From the NCBI GenBank assembly GCA_049699975.1, contig JBNAWB010000005.1, forward strand, positions 1 to 39,007: a stretch of 39,007 nt of DNA. Reading direction: 5' to 3'. Source of the DNA: CAZAGD01 sp049699975 (GTDB lineage Bacteria > Desulfobacterota > SM23-61). Below the pieces are notes generated by a model. The model was given only the letters and a program-made list of their open reading frames with translations, was not told the DNA's origin and made no database searches. Below are positions 16,252 through 24,574 of the stretch, one piece after another. The stretch's first letter is position 1, and every line of letters starts with the position of its first letter. Position numbers and translations under genes: made by a program.

Positions 16252-17328
16252 ATGACTGGCGCAGACTTAGAAAGAATGGTGAGCGAAAAACTGCAGGCTA
16301 TTCAACCTTTAAAAGAAAAATTTTTTTCTTTAGCCCAAGAGCGGCTGGATGCCCTCACTAAACCTCAGGGCAGCTTAGGGCAATTGGAGGAAATAGTCAA
16401 GCAATATGTGGCCATAGTAGAAAATTTAAACCCCAAAATAGAAAAAAAAATAATTTATGTCTTTGCTGCTGATCATGGAGTAGTAGCCGAAGGAGTAAGT
16501 GCTTATGCCAAGGAAGTTACCTCCCAGATGGTATATAACTTTCTGCGCGGGGGAGCCGGGATCAATGTATTAGCCCGCCATGCAGGTGCGAAAGTGGTGA
16601 TAGTTGATGTGGGAGTAGATCATGATTTTGGAACTATTCCCGGTTTAGTAAATCGGAAAGTGGTGCGAGGGACAAGAAATATTGTTCAGGGGCCTGCCAT
16701 GACTAAAGAAGAAGCTTACCAAGCAATAAAGGTAGGGTTGGAGATGGCTGATCTGGCCCATAAAGAAAAAGCAGATTTAGTCGCCACCGGAGACATGGGC
16801 ATAGGTAATACTACGCCCTCCAGCGCCATCCTGGCTGCTTTGACTGGTCTTCCCCCAGAGCAAGTCACTTACCGGGGGACAGGGATTAATGACGATTCTT
16901 TAAAACGAAAGATAGCAGTAGTCCAAAAAGCTTTAAGGATTAACCAGCCTGATCCTCGAGATCCTATGGATGTATTAGCTAAAGTAGGTGGCTTAGAGAT
17001 TGCGGGAATAGCTGGCTTAATAATTGGCTGCGCTTTTCATAGGATTCCCGTAGTGGTAGATGGTTTTATCTCTACGGCAGGAGCGATGATTGCCTGTGCC
17101 TTAAACCCGCTTATTAAAAGATATATATTTGCCGGGCATGAATCCGCCGAGATAGGCCATCGATTTATGTGGAAAGAGTTAGAGGCCAAACCCATTTTAA
17201 ATCTTTCCTTGAGATTAGGAGAAGGGACAGGGGCAGCCTTGGCCATGGGGGTAATCGAAGTAGCTCTTAAATTATTTAAAGAGATGGCGACCTTTGCCGA
17301 GGCAGGAGTCTCCAACAAGGAAAAATGA
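16252..17328 (+). CDS. cobT: Nicotinate-nucleotide--dimethylbenzimidazole phosphoribosyltransferase
   Basis: Makes alpha-ribazole phosphate, the activated lower ligand of cobalamin, from nicotinate mononucleotide and a benzimidazole-type base. The 358-aa product shows LTKPQGSLGQLEEI, AADHGVVAEGVSAYAKEVT, TGDMGIGNTTPSSAI, RGTGINDDSL and the C-terminal LRLGEGTGAALAM, whose Glu is the expected catalytic base. GGAG lies before ATG 16252. Its stop overlaps the cobS start by 4 bp (ATGA). The lower-ligand base actually used cannot be told from the sequence. Confidence 0.95.
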   Translation: MTGADLERMVSEKLQAIQPLKEKFFSLAQERLDALTKPQGSLGQLEEIVKQYVAIVENLNPKIEKKIIYVFAADHGVVAEGVSAYAKEVTSQMVYNFLRGGAGINVLARHAGAKVVIVDVGVDHDFGTIPGLVNRKVVRGTRNIVQGPAMTKEEAYQAIKVGLEMADLAHKEKADLVATGDMGIGNTTPSSAILAALTGLPPEQVTYRGTGINDDSLKRKIAVVQKALRINQPDPRDPMDVLAKVGGLEIAGIAGLIIGCAFHRIPVVVDGFISTAGAMIACALNPLIKRYIFAGHESAEIGHRFMWKELEAKPILNLSLRLGEGTGAALAMGVIEVALKLFKEMATFAEAGVSNKEK

Positions 17329-18071
17329 GAGCTTTCCTCTTAGCTTGGCAATTTTTAACCGTCTTTCCCGGAAAAAAAGAAGAAAGGGAGATTGAACCTC
17401 GCCTCTGGGGGCAGTCCATGGCTTTTTATCCGCTCATCGGTTTAATTTTGGGATTAATCATCTGGTTAGCTTATTTTCTACTTGTTTACCTTCTTCCCCG
17501 GAACCTTGCTGATGGCCTGCTCATTGCTTTGCTGATTATTTGTAATGGGGCGTTGCACTTAGATGGCTTAGCTGATACTTGCGATGGATTGGCCTTTGGA
17601 AAAACAGCGGAAGAAAGATTGCAGATTATGAAAGACCATCATATAGGCACATTTGGCGTGTTAAGCCTAATAGTGGTCTTAGGAATTAAATTTCTTTCTT
17701 TAAATGCCCTCCCCGACTGGTCCGTAATGAGGAGCTTACTTCTGGCCTTAGTTTTGAGTCGGTGGAGTATGGTGCAAATAACTTACCGTACTCCTTATGC
17801 GCGAAAAGAAGGTGGTTTAGGACGCTCCTTTAAGGATAATTTAAGAAAAAAAGATATGGTTTTCGCAACATTTTTTTCTCTTTTCCTCAGCTTTCTTCTT
17901 TTCCGGTTTTGGGGAATGCTCATCTGGTTGGCTGTGGGGATTTTTACATTGGGTCTGCAGAAGGTTTTTGAGAAAAAATTTAATGGATTTACAGGAGATA
18001 CTTTAGGCGCAACTAATGAATTAAATGAAGTTATCGTTTTTATTTTAGCTTCCGGGTTAATCAATATTTAG
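17325..18071 (+). CDS. cobS: Adenosylcobinamide-GDP ribazoletransferase (cobalamin synthase)
   Basis: Inner-membrane enzyme that joins adenosylcobinamide-GDP with alpha-ribazole (phosphate), the last major step of cobalamin assembly. The 248-aa product is hydrophobic with several membrane helices and has the family's acidic motif HLDGLADTCDGL, followed by RLQIMKDHHIGTFGV and a late GDTLGATNELNE. It overlaps the end of cobT by 4 bp, so translation is probably coupled. Confidence 0.94.
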   Translation: MRAFLLAWQFLTVFPGKKEEREIEPRLWGQSMAFYPLIGLILGLIIWLAYFLLVYLLPRNLADGLLIALLIICNGALHLDGLADTCDGLAFGKTAEERLQIMKDHHIGTFGVLSLIVVLGIKFLSLNALPDWSVMRSLLLALVLSRWSMVQITYRTPYARKEGGLGRSFKDNLRKKDMVFATFFSLFLSFLLFRFWGMLIWLAVGIFTLGLQKVFEKKFNGFTGDTLGATNELNEVIVFILASGLINI

Positions 18072-18099
18072 AACTTTAAGGAGATAAAGGCTTATAGGC

Positions 18100-18696
18100 A
18101 TGGCTATTGGGTCAACGCGTCTCTACTTGATTCGTCATGGAGAAGTAGTTAATCACGGCGTATATAATGGGCATACTGATGTGGATGTTACCCCTTGGGG
18201 CATTAGCCAAATGGAGAGTTTGCGAGATCGCCTCCGGGGAAAAGAGATAAGGGCTATATACGCGAGTGATTTAAGACGAACTCGGATAGGGGCAGAAATC
18301 ATCGCCCAACCTCATGCTTTGGTTCCTCAGTATTTCAGCGAGTTTCGAGAGATGAATTTTGGCCGATGGCAAGGACTTACTTATAAAGAAGTGATGGAGA
18401 AATACCCAGAAGATATTCCCCGGTGGCTGCAAGATTTGGAGCATTTTCGGATTCCCCAAGGAGAAAGCTTAAAAGATGTGCAGGAGCGGGTGTTGCCTAA
18501 ACTTAAAGAATTAATTGCTAAACACCAAGGAGAAGATTTTGTCTTGGTTTGCCATGGAGCGGTTAATCGCGTAATTATTGCTGATGCTCTCCACCTCCCC
18601 CTCGCTCATTTGCTCCGTATAGAGCAAGATTACGGGTGTTTGAACATCATTGAATACTCTTCCTCCTGGAGTGTGCTAAAGCTGATCAATGGCTAA
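18100..18696 (+). CDS. cobC: Histidine phosphatase, probable alpha-ribazole phosphatase
   Basis: Removes the phosphate from alpha-ribazole phosphate or the finished cobalamin phosphate. The 198-aa product is a phosphoglycerate-mutase-type histidine phosphatase with the catalytic LIRHGEVVNHG at the N terminus, DLRRTRIGAEII, EMNFGRWQG and LVCHGAVNRVII. Position between cobS and the B12 importer supports the CobC role rather than a general phosphatase. Its last 8 bases overlap btuF. An AAGGAG lies unusually far (about 16 bases) upstream of ATG 18100. Confidence 0.88.
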   Translation: MAIGSTRLYLIRHGEVVNHGVYNGHTDVDVTPWGISQMESLRDRLRGKEIRAIYASDLRRTRIGAEIIAQPHALVPQYFSEFREMNFGRWQGLTYKEVMEKYPEDIPRWLQDLEHFRIPQGESLKDVQERVLPKLKELIAKHQGEDFVLVCHGAVNRVIIADALHLPLAHLLRIEQDYGCLNIIEYSSSWSVLKLING

Positions 18697-19612
18697 AGAT
18701 ATTATTAAAGGCAGAAAATTTTATTTTATACTCTTATTTTTTTTAATAGCCTTCTGTTTGGCGAGCGGATGGTCCTGGACTATGGCGGCTACTTTTACTG
18801 ATGAAGTTGGCCGCCAAGTGGAATTACCGCGCCCTCCCCAACGGATAATTTCCTTAGCGCCCAGTATTACGGAGATCCTTTTTGCTCTTCAACTGGAAGA
18901 CAAAATTGTAGGCGTGAGTAATTTTTGCCAATTTCCTCCCGCCGCCCGGAAGAAAGCTAAGATAGGTGATTATGCCCATCCCTCCTTAGAAAAGATCGTG
19001 GCTTTAAAGCCCGATTTAGTTATAGGCCTGGCCGAAGGAGAACTGAGAAGTTTAATAACCCGATTGGCCGAATTAAAGATCCCAGTTTATATTGCCAATC
19101 CTGGTAATGTGGCCGAGATAATTGATTCCATCCGCCGCATCGGCGAACTGACTTCGGCGGCGCCAAAAGGCTTAGAAATAGCCGCTGAAATGGGAAAAAA
19201 AGTAAAGCAAATTCAGGAGAAAGTTAGAGGCTTTCCTCAGCCGCGGGTGTTGCATGTACTTAACTTTGACCCTTTACTGAGCGCGGGCAACGGAACTTTC
19301 ATCAATGATCTGATCCGCTTAGCCGGGGGGCGGAATTTAGCAGAAACGGCCGTGGGGAAATATCCCCGCTTGAGTATAGAAGAGGTGTTGGCGTTGGATC
19401 CTGAAGTAATTCTCTTAGCCTCGATGAAATCTGCAGATCCATTGCTTGAACAGCGGCAATGGTGGGAGAGATGGAAAACAATTACTGCTGTGCGGCAGGG
19501 GCGTGTCTATGTGCTGGAAGCTGACCTCATCCATCGCCCTTCCCCGCGGATTGTAATCGGGCTGGAGGAAGTTGCCCGAGCGCTGCACCCTGAGGCTTTT
19601 AAAATTCATTAA
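18689..19612 (+). CDS. btuF: Corrinoid ABC importer, periplasmic binding protein
   Basis: Class III substrate-binding protein that passes cobalamin or cobinamide to BtuCD. The 307-aa product has a signal peptide (hydrophobic residues about 11-30, probable cleavage after MAA) followed by RIISLAPSITEILFALQLEDKIVGVSNFC and HPSLEKIVALKPDLVIG, which are typical of BtuF and iron-siderophore binding proteins. Location within riboswitch-controlled cob genes favours corrinoid over iron. It overlaps cobC by 8 bp and is followed by btuC after 23 bp. Confidence 0.9.
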   Translation: MAKDIIKGRKFYFILLFFLIAFCLASGWSWTMAATFTDEVGRQVELPRPPQRIISLAPSITEILFALQLEDKIVGVSNFCQFPPAARKKAKIGDYAHPSLEKIVALKPDLVIGLAEGELRSLITRLAELKIPVYIANPGNVAEIIDSIRRIGELTSAAPKGLEIAAEMGKKVKQIQEKVRGFPQPRVLHVLNFDPLLSAGNGTFINDLIRLAGGRNLAETAVGKYPRLSIEEVLALDPEVILLASMKSADPLLEQRQWWERWKTITAVRQGRVYVLEADLIHRPSPRIVIGLEEVARALHPEAFKIH

Positions 19613-19635
19613 CCTTCTTTTTAAATAATTGGCCC

Positions 19636-20682
19636 ATGGGACGTTGGACTCTAAGAAGGTGGATAGGATGGATTTTAATCTTGAGTATTTTATTACTCTC
19701 CGGGGCCGGAGTATCCCTTTCTTTGGGAGCAGTGCGTATTCCTTTACCGGAGACTTGGGCAATTATCCTCAATCATTTTTTGCCTTTAAATTATTCACCT
19801 ACCTGGTCAGAAAATGAAGCCACCATAATTCTGAAAGTCCGTCTTCCCCGAGTTTTGTCGGCCATCATGGTGGGAGCTGCTCTCGCTTTGTCCGGCGCTG
19901 TCTTACAGGCCCTTTTACGTAATCCTCTGGCTGACCCATTTGTCTTAGGCATTTCCAGCGGAGCAGCTTTGGGGGCTGTTTTAGCCATTCTTTTGGGGTG
20001 CGGCGCTTTTCTTTTCGGCCCCTATGCCATTCCTGGAGTGGCTTTTTTAGGAGCTTTAATGACCATCTTCTTAGTTTACTTTATTTCCCGCGTCGCTGGC
20101 CGCGTCCCTACCCAAACCATGCTCTTAGCTGGAGTAATAGTTAATTCTTTTTTTTCCGCCATCATCATGTTTCTCATCTCCGCTACCAGTAATGAAAAAC
20201 TCCATGGGGTTACCTTCTGGCTGATGGGCAATTTAGAGTTCTTGTCTTTTCAATTTTTTAGGCCGGTATTTTTCTATCTGCTTATCGGGAGCCTGCTTCT
20301 TTTTTATTTAGCCAAGGATTTGAATCTCCTTTCCTTAGGAGAAGAAACGGCTGCGGAATTGGGGGTGGAAGTTGAGAAGTTGAAAAAAATTTCTTTCCTT
20401 TTAACTTCTTTGATCACTGGCGCAGTGGTGGCCGTGGCGGGGTTAATCGGCTTTGTTGGCTTAATTATTCCCCATTTGGTCCGTTTGCTATGGGGGCCGG
20501 ACCATCGCTTTTTATTACCGGCGGCAGCCATTTTAGGTGGTTTATTTTTGGTAGGGGCCGACACCATTGCGCGGACAATCATGGCCCCGAATGAAATTCC
20601 TGTAGGCGTTATTACAGCGCTCAGCGGGGCTCCTTTTTTCATTTACCTATTAAGGAAAAAAGGGCATGTCGTCTATCATTAG
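19636..20682 (+). CDS. btuC: Corrinoid ABC importer permease
   Basis: Inner-membrane FecCD-family permease. The 348-aa product has about ten hydrophobic helices and the family hallmarks LRLPRVLSAIMVGAALALSG-like (here VRLPRVLSAIMVGAALALSG), LRNPLADPFVLGISSGAALG and GLIGFVGLIIPHLVRLLWGPDHR, the last being the loop that contacts the ATPase. The ribosome-binding site is weak. The end overlaps btuD by 17 bp. Confidence 0.93.
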   Translation: MGRWTLRRWIGWILILSILLLSGAGVSLSLGAVRIPLPETWAIILNHFLPLNYSPTWSENEATIILKVRLPRVLSAIMVGAALALSGAVLQALLRNPLADPFVLGISSGAALGAVLAILLGCGAFLFGPYAIPGVAFLGALMTIFLVYFISRVAGRVPTQTMLLAGVIVNSFFSAIIMFLISATSNEKLHGVTFWLMGNLEFLSFQFFRPVFFYLLIGSLLLFYLAKDLNLLSLGEETAAELGVEVEKLKKISFLLTSLITGAVVAVAGLIGFVGLIIPHLVRLLWGPDHRFLLPAAAILGGLFLVGADTIARTIMAPNEIPVGVITALSGAPFFIYLLRKKGHVVYH

Positions 20683-21952
20683 GTTAGAAGGAGTACGGTT
20701 TCGTTATCCAGAGCGGGAAATTTTCGCTGATCTAAATTTTTCTCTGGAGAAAGGGGAAATTTTGGGATTGATTGGCCCCAATAGTTCAGGCAAAACTACC
20801 CTGCTAAAGATTATGGACGGCCTCTTGCAACCCCAAAAAGGAAGAGTTCTCCTTAATGGCCAAGACTTGCGTTCTTTTTCGCGAACCCAAGTTGCCCGGC
20901 ACATTGCCGTCGTACCTCAAGAGATAGATGTGCCTTTTTCTTTTACCGTAGCCGAGATCGTCCTTATGGGCCGAGCCCCTTACTTAAAACGTTTAGGGTG
21001 GGAGAAAGCATCCGATCTAAAAATTGCCCAGGAAGCCATGGCGCTCACAGATGTGGCCGGTTTGGAAAATCGGTTTTTCTGGGAATTAAGCCAGGGAGAA
21101 AAACAGAGGGTTTTAATAGCCCGAGCCTTAGCGCAAGAAGCCCAGGTGCTCCTCATGGATGAGCCGACATCTCATTTAGACCTTAATCATCAAATAGAGA
21201 TAAATGAATTAATGCAAAGGCTGAATTATGAGAAGAAAATAACAGTATTGCATATTTCTCATGATCTAAACCTGGCCGCCGAGTTTAGTCATCGTTTAGT
21301 CCTCTTGCATCAGGGGGCAGTATTTGCCAGAGGAAGGCCGGAGGAAGTCCTTACCGAAGAAAATATCCGCCGGGTATATGAAATGGAAGTAGTGATCGAG
21401 AAAAACCCTTTTTCAGGCGCTCCCCGGGTTATGGCCATTGGCACCAACTTAAAAAATATTCAGCCCGAAAAAAGGACCATTCATCTCATCTGTGGAGAAG
21501 GAAGCGGGGCAAGTTCAGCACGCAGACTCCTTTTACGGGGATACCGGGTTTCCTTGGGAGTTATTAATATAGGCGATACTGACCAAAAGATAGGTCAGAT
21601 TCTTAATTTACCTATGGCCTTGGAAGAACCTTTCTCTGCTATCTCGGCGCGTGCTTTTCAAGAAAATCAAAGATTGGTCAACCAAGCTGATTTGATAGTA
21701 GTAGAGAGGTTTCACATAGGGCCAGGGAATTTGGCTAATTTGCAGCTCGCCCTCGAAGCCCTAAGGAAAAAGAAACCCGTAATTGTCTTGGAGAATAAAC
21801 TGGATTTTGATTTTACCGGGGGAGAAGCCCAAAAATACTACCAGTATCTCCAAGAAGAGGGAGCTATCTTTATTCCCGATCATTCCCGTCTGTTGGAAGA
21901 GATAGAAAAGGTTTTTAAAAAGGAAGGGATCCAGGAGGTAGCAAGAGCTTGA
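20666..21952 (+). CDS. btuD: Corrinoid ABC importer ATPase with an unusual C-terminal domain
   Basis: The N-terminal part (about 1-255) is a standard FepC/BtuD ATPase: Walker A GPNSSGKT (37-44), signature LSQGE (141-145), Walker B VLLMDEPTSHLDL (161-173) and HISHDLN. The protein is 428 aa, about 170 longer than a simple BtuD. Residues about 270-428 form a separate domain with Rossmann-like features: IHLICGEGSGASSARRLLLRG, GVINIGDTDQKIG, ADLIVVERFHIGPGN and PVIVLENK. I cannot name the family of this extension. It is in frame, with no stop or compositional break, so it is a true fusion. It overlaps btuC by 17 bp. Confidence 0.9.
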   Translation: MSSIIRLEGVRFRYPEREIFADLNFSLEKGEILGLIGPNSSGKTTLLKIMDGLLQPQKGRVLLNGQDLRSFSRTQVARHIAVVPQEIDVPFSFTVAEIVLMGRAPYLKRLGWEKASDLKIAQEAMALTDVAGLENRFFWELSQGEKQRVLIARALAQEAQVLLMDEPTSHLDLNHQIEINELMQRLNYEKKITVLHISHDLNLAAEFSHRLVLLHQGAVFARGRPEEVLTEENIRRVYEMEVVIEKNPFSGAPRVMAIGTNLKNIQPEKRTIHLICGEGSGASSARRLLLRGYRVSLGVINIGDTDQKIGQILNLPMALEEPFSAISARAFQENQRLVNQADLIVVERFHIGPGNLANLQLALEALRKKKPVIVLENKLDFDFTGGEAQKYYQYLQEEGAIFIPDHSRLLEEIEKVFKKEGIQEVARA

Positions 21953-22008
21953 TTAAAAGGCCGACTCATTATTTCGGCCAATTATAAAAGAAGGAGGGAA
22001 AGTCATCG

Positions 22009-22227
22009 CCTTCGAGGTTTAAGGGAAGGTGGTGTAAATCCACCGCTGCCCCGCAACTGTAATGGGAACGAAAGCCACTTGGAACCGCATGGCGGGAGGC
22101 GAGAGGGGTGAGGCGTAAAAAAATAACTACCTCTTTCGTTTTCAGCCGGAAGGTTTCAGCCACTGGACTTGGTCTGGGAAGGTGTGGTGAGTAGGTTGCC
22201 TTAAGCCAGTAGACCTGGCCCCGAAGG
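22009..22227 (+). ncRNA. Cobalamin riboswitch 2 (upstream of btuB)
   Basis: Same core as riboswitch 1: ggtggtgtaaatccaccgct, gccccgcaactgtaa, cgaaagccact, cagccactggacttggt and the B12-box-like taagccagtagacc (about 22202-22215). P1 is a 10-base stem, ccttcgaggt (22009-22018) with gccccgaagg (22218-22227), one mismatch and one G-U pair. No T-tailed terminator follows; instead a hairpin covers part of the btuB ribosome-binding site, suggesting translational control. Confidence 0.94.
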
Positions 22228-22238
22228 AAGCTTTCCAA

Positions 22239-22257
22239 CCTTTCGCGGGAAAGGAGG
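22239..22257 (+). promoter_or_regulatory. Ribosome-binding-site hairpin of btuB
   Basis: cctttc (22239-22244) pairs with gaaagg (22249-22254) across four bases. The Shine-Dalgarno sequence AGGAGG (22252-22257) is half inside the stem, 8 bases before ATG 22266. This is the likely sequestering platform of riboswitch 2. Confidence 0.6.
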
Positions 22258-22265
22258 AAACAAAA

Positions 22266-24107
22266 ATGAGGAGAAGTAAGCTTTTGGGGTGTTTAATTTG
22301 GTTGGGTTTATTTATTTTTTCACAAGAGGTATTTGGAACCGAAGTGCAGATGGAACAAGTGGTAGTAACGGCGACTAAAACAGAGTTAGCCATAAGTGAA
22401 TCACCGCAAGCGATAAGTGTCCTAACCAAAGAAGAAATTAGCAAATATCCACAGCTAACTTTAGGAGAAATTATCCAGCAGGCAACTGGTGTGGAAGTAA
22501 GCCAATATGGCCCGCGAGGAGCGGTTTCATTACCCAAAATTAGAGGCGCAGAAGCAGAGCAAGTTTTGATTTTGATCAATGGCCGGCGCATAAATGATGC
22601 GCAATCGGGAAAGTTTGATCTAAGTAATTTACCTATCGTCAAGGAGGAAGTGGAAAGAATTGAGGTACTGCGGGGAGCAGCTTCGGCTCTTTATGGAGCA
22701 GACGCTATGGGCGGGGTCATTAATATAATTACCAAGAAACCCACCCGCGATCCCTATACGCGAGCTGCGGTGTCCTATGGACGATTCGATACGCAAAATT
22801 ATTCCCTCACTCATCACTGGCAACCGGGTGCTTTGGGGTATGGCTTATCCATTGCTAAAGAAAAATCAAACGGCTATCGTCCGAATAGCGACTTAGATGC
22901 GTTAATTTTAAGCGGGCAGCTAAATTATGAATTCAGGCCCCAGCAAAAAATTAATTTAGCAGCTCGTTTTTCAACCAAAGAGATCGGTGTTCCTGGGTCA
23001 GAAGTTTATGCCGACCCAGATGATCGCCAAAAAGATGAAGTTACTCAAATAGATTTTAATTATCAAGGGACTTTCTCAGCCTGGAACCTTAATTTCAAGG
23101 GCTTCCAAAACATATACCGCCGCACTTTTGAACAGGGAAATGAAGGAATAAACGTCGGGCCTCCTTTCTTACACAAGAATTATGCCACTGGGGGAGAAAT
23201 AAAAATAAACTTCACGCCTTTAAAAGCGCATTTCCTAACCGGGGGGGCAGAAATAATAAAAGATCAGGTGGATAGCAGTGCCTTAGGAGGGCATGAGGCC
23301 ACCCGTGGAGCTTTATATTTGCAGGATGAGATAGAGATAGCGCAACCTCTAACTCTAACACTTGGTTTACGATTTGATGCCCATTCCATATATGAAGATC
23401 AATTCAATCCCCGTCTGGGAATGCTTATTCGATTACCTGGAGATGTACGCCTAAGGGCTTCGGTGGCTCGTTCTTTCCGGGCTCCTACTTTCGATGATCT
23501 TTACTGGCCCGAAGATGCTTTTGTAGCCGGAAATCCCAATTTGCGGCCAGAGAAGGCCTGGGTCTATGAATTAGGGGGTGAAAAAAAATTTGGGAAATTA
23601 GCTATTTTCCGAGCGGCGGGATTTTTACGCGAAGTTAAAGATCTTATTTATTGGGCTATGGGAGAAGATTGGAAATTCCGGCCAAACAACGTAAAATCAG
23701 CAAAAATATGGGGAGGGGAAATTGAACTAATCTTTTATCCTTTGCCGGGTATTTCTATTCCTATAAACTACTCTTATATTTACCCGCGGGATGAAGATAC
23801 GGGTGAGCCGATTGCCGCCAAACCCAAACAAATCTTAAATGTTGGATTGGAATACGCAACTTCTTTTGGTCTCAAGACTTCTTTACGCGGCCGTTACGTA
23901 GAATATTGGTTAAATCAGACGAGCAAGTTGAATCGCGATTATTTTGTCCTTGATGCTCAAATAGCTTATGAATTCAAAATATATAATAAATTTAAAGGAG
24001 AGGCGTTCCTGGCTTTAAATAACGCCTTTAATAGGCAATACCAAATCGTGGAAGGCTACCCCATGCCTCCCCAGGCCTTTAGTGGTGGTATCTCATTAAG
24101 TTTTTAA
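22266..24107 (+). CDS. btuB: TonB-dependent corrinoid receptor (BtuB-like)
   Basis: Outer-membrane gated channel for cobalamin or cobinamide. The 613-aa product has a signal peptide (about 1-24), a TonB-box-like segment EQVVVTATKTE, a plug domain (SPQAISVLTKEEI, IRGAEAEQVLILINGRRINDA, RIEVLRGAASALYGADAMGGVINIITK) and a beta barrel ending in SGGISLSF with the terminal Phe typical of outer-membrane proteins. Control by riboswitch 2 identifies the substrate class more firmly than sequence similarity does. It shows that the host is Gram-negative. Confidence 0.94.
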   Translation: MRRSKLLGCLIWLGLFIFSQEVFGTEVQMEQVVVTATKTELAISESPQAISVLTKEEISKYPQLTLGEIIQQATGVEVSQYGPRGAVSLPKIRGAEAEQVLILINGRRINDAQSGKFDLSNLPIVKEEVERIEVLRGAASALYGADAMGGVINIITKKPTRDPYTRAAVSYGRFDTQNYSLTHHWQPGALGYGLSIAKEKSNGYRPNSDLDALILSGQLNYEFRPQQKINLAARFSTKEIGVPGSEVYADPDDRQKDEVTQIDFNYQGTFSAWNLNFKGFQNIYRRTFEQGNEGINVGPPFLHKNYATGGEIKINFTPLKAHFLTGGAEIIKDQVDSSALGGHEATRGALYLQDEIEIAQPLTLTLGLRFDAHSIYEDQFNPRLGMLIRLPGDVRLRASVARSFRAPTFDDLYWPEDAFVAGNPNLRPEKAWVYELGGEKKFGKLAIFRAAGFLREVKDLIYWAMGEDWKFRPNNVKSAKIWGGEIELIFYPLPGISIPINYSYIYPRDEDTGEPIAAKPKQILNVGLEYATSFGLKTSLRGRYVEYWLNQTSKLNRDYFVLDAQIAYEFKIYNKFKGEAFLALNNAFNRQYQIVEGYPMPPQAFSGGISLSF

Positions 24108-24168
24108 GAATGTTTTCTTTTTCTTCTCGCCTCTCCTCCCTTGAGAATGTGTCGTAATGGGGTGAAAG

Positions 24169-24182
24169 GGCCAGAGGCAGGC
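24169..24182 (+). repeat. 14-bp repeat, copy 2 of 3
   Basis: Exact copy of ggccagaggcaggc, in the 177-bp gap after btuB. The following sequence (atgaattaagattagccattt) is only faintly like the pycB element, so I do not call the longer element here. Confidence 0.55.
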
Positions 24183-24284
24183 ATGAATTAAGATTAGCCA
24201 TTTATTTTAATTAGGACGCAACCTCCCGGGGAAAGGCCCGCTGAAGAAGAACATAAATTGAAAAAGAATAATAAATTCTGATTA

Positions 24285-24569
24285 ATGATGAAAAAAGAAT
24301 GGGTTTTAGAAAAGATTGAAGTGGAGTGTTACGCTGGCTATAGAGGGCAAGAACTTCCGCGGGCCTTTGCTTATCTTGGGCGACGTTATGAGATTTTAGA
24401 AGTAATAGACCGCTGGTATGAAGGGAAGATGGATCCTACAGCTCCACGGCGAGATTATTTTAAAGTGAGAACTACGGAGGGTGATATTTTCTTATTAAGG
24501 TATACTCCCCAAGATGATACCTGGGTCCTTTGCCGAAAGGTTCCTTCGCCACGGTTTTCGAATAATTAA
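24285..24569 (+). CDS. Small conserved protein of unknown function (possibly DUF6504-like)
   Basis: A 94-aa soluble protein with no signal peptide or membrane segment. It reads VECYAGYRGQELPRAFAYLG, ILEVIDRWY, DYFKVRTTEGDIFLLRY and TWVLCRK, which resembles a family of small proteins with a YAGYRGEExP motif and a mostly beta fold; the DUF6504 label is from memory. It lies between btuB and cbiB, ending 5 bases before cbiB, so its translation is probably coupled to cbiB. The ribosome-binding site is weak and two adjacent ATG codons (24285, 24288) are possible starts. Function unknown. Confidence 0.72.
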   Translation: MMKKEWVLEKIEVECYAGYRGQELPRAFAYLGRRYEILEVIDRWYEGKMDPTAPRRDYFKVRTTEGDIFLLRYTPQDDTWVLCRKVPSPRFSNN

Positions 24570-24574
24570 TAAAT

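Larger units (their letters stand above)
21953..22265. other. Gene-free leader region of btuB
   Basis: Contains a small hairpin, ggccga (21959-21964) with tcggcc (21974-21979), without a T run; a TATAAA at 21983-21988 that could be a weak -10 box; the second riboswitch; and a ribosome-binding-site hairpin. Whether btuB has its own promoter or is also reached from the cob operon is not settled by the sequence. Confidence 0.7.

Noticed and set aside
24169..24206. Possible third copy of the pycB/korA upstream element
   Set aside because: Beyond the exact 14-mer, only about 11 of 25 positions agree with the pycB copy, too few to separate from chance; the gacgg.cag block is absent.
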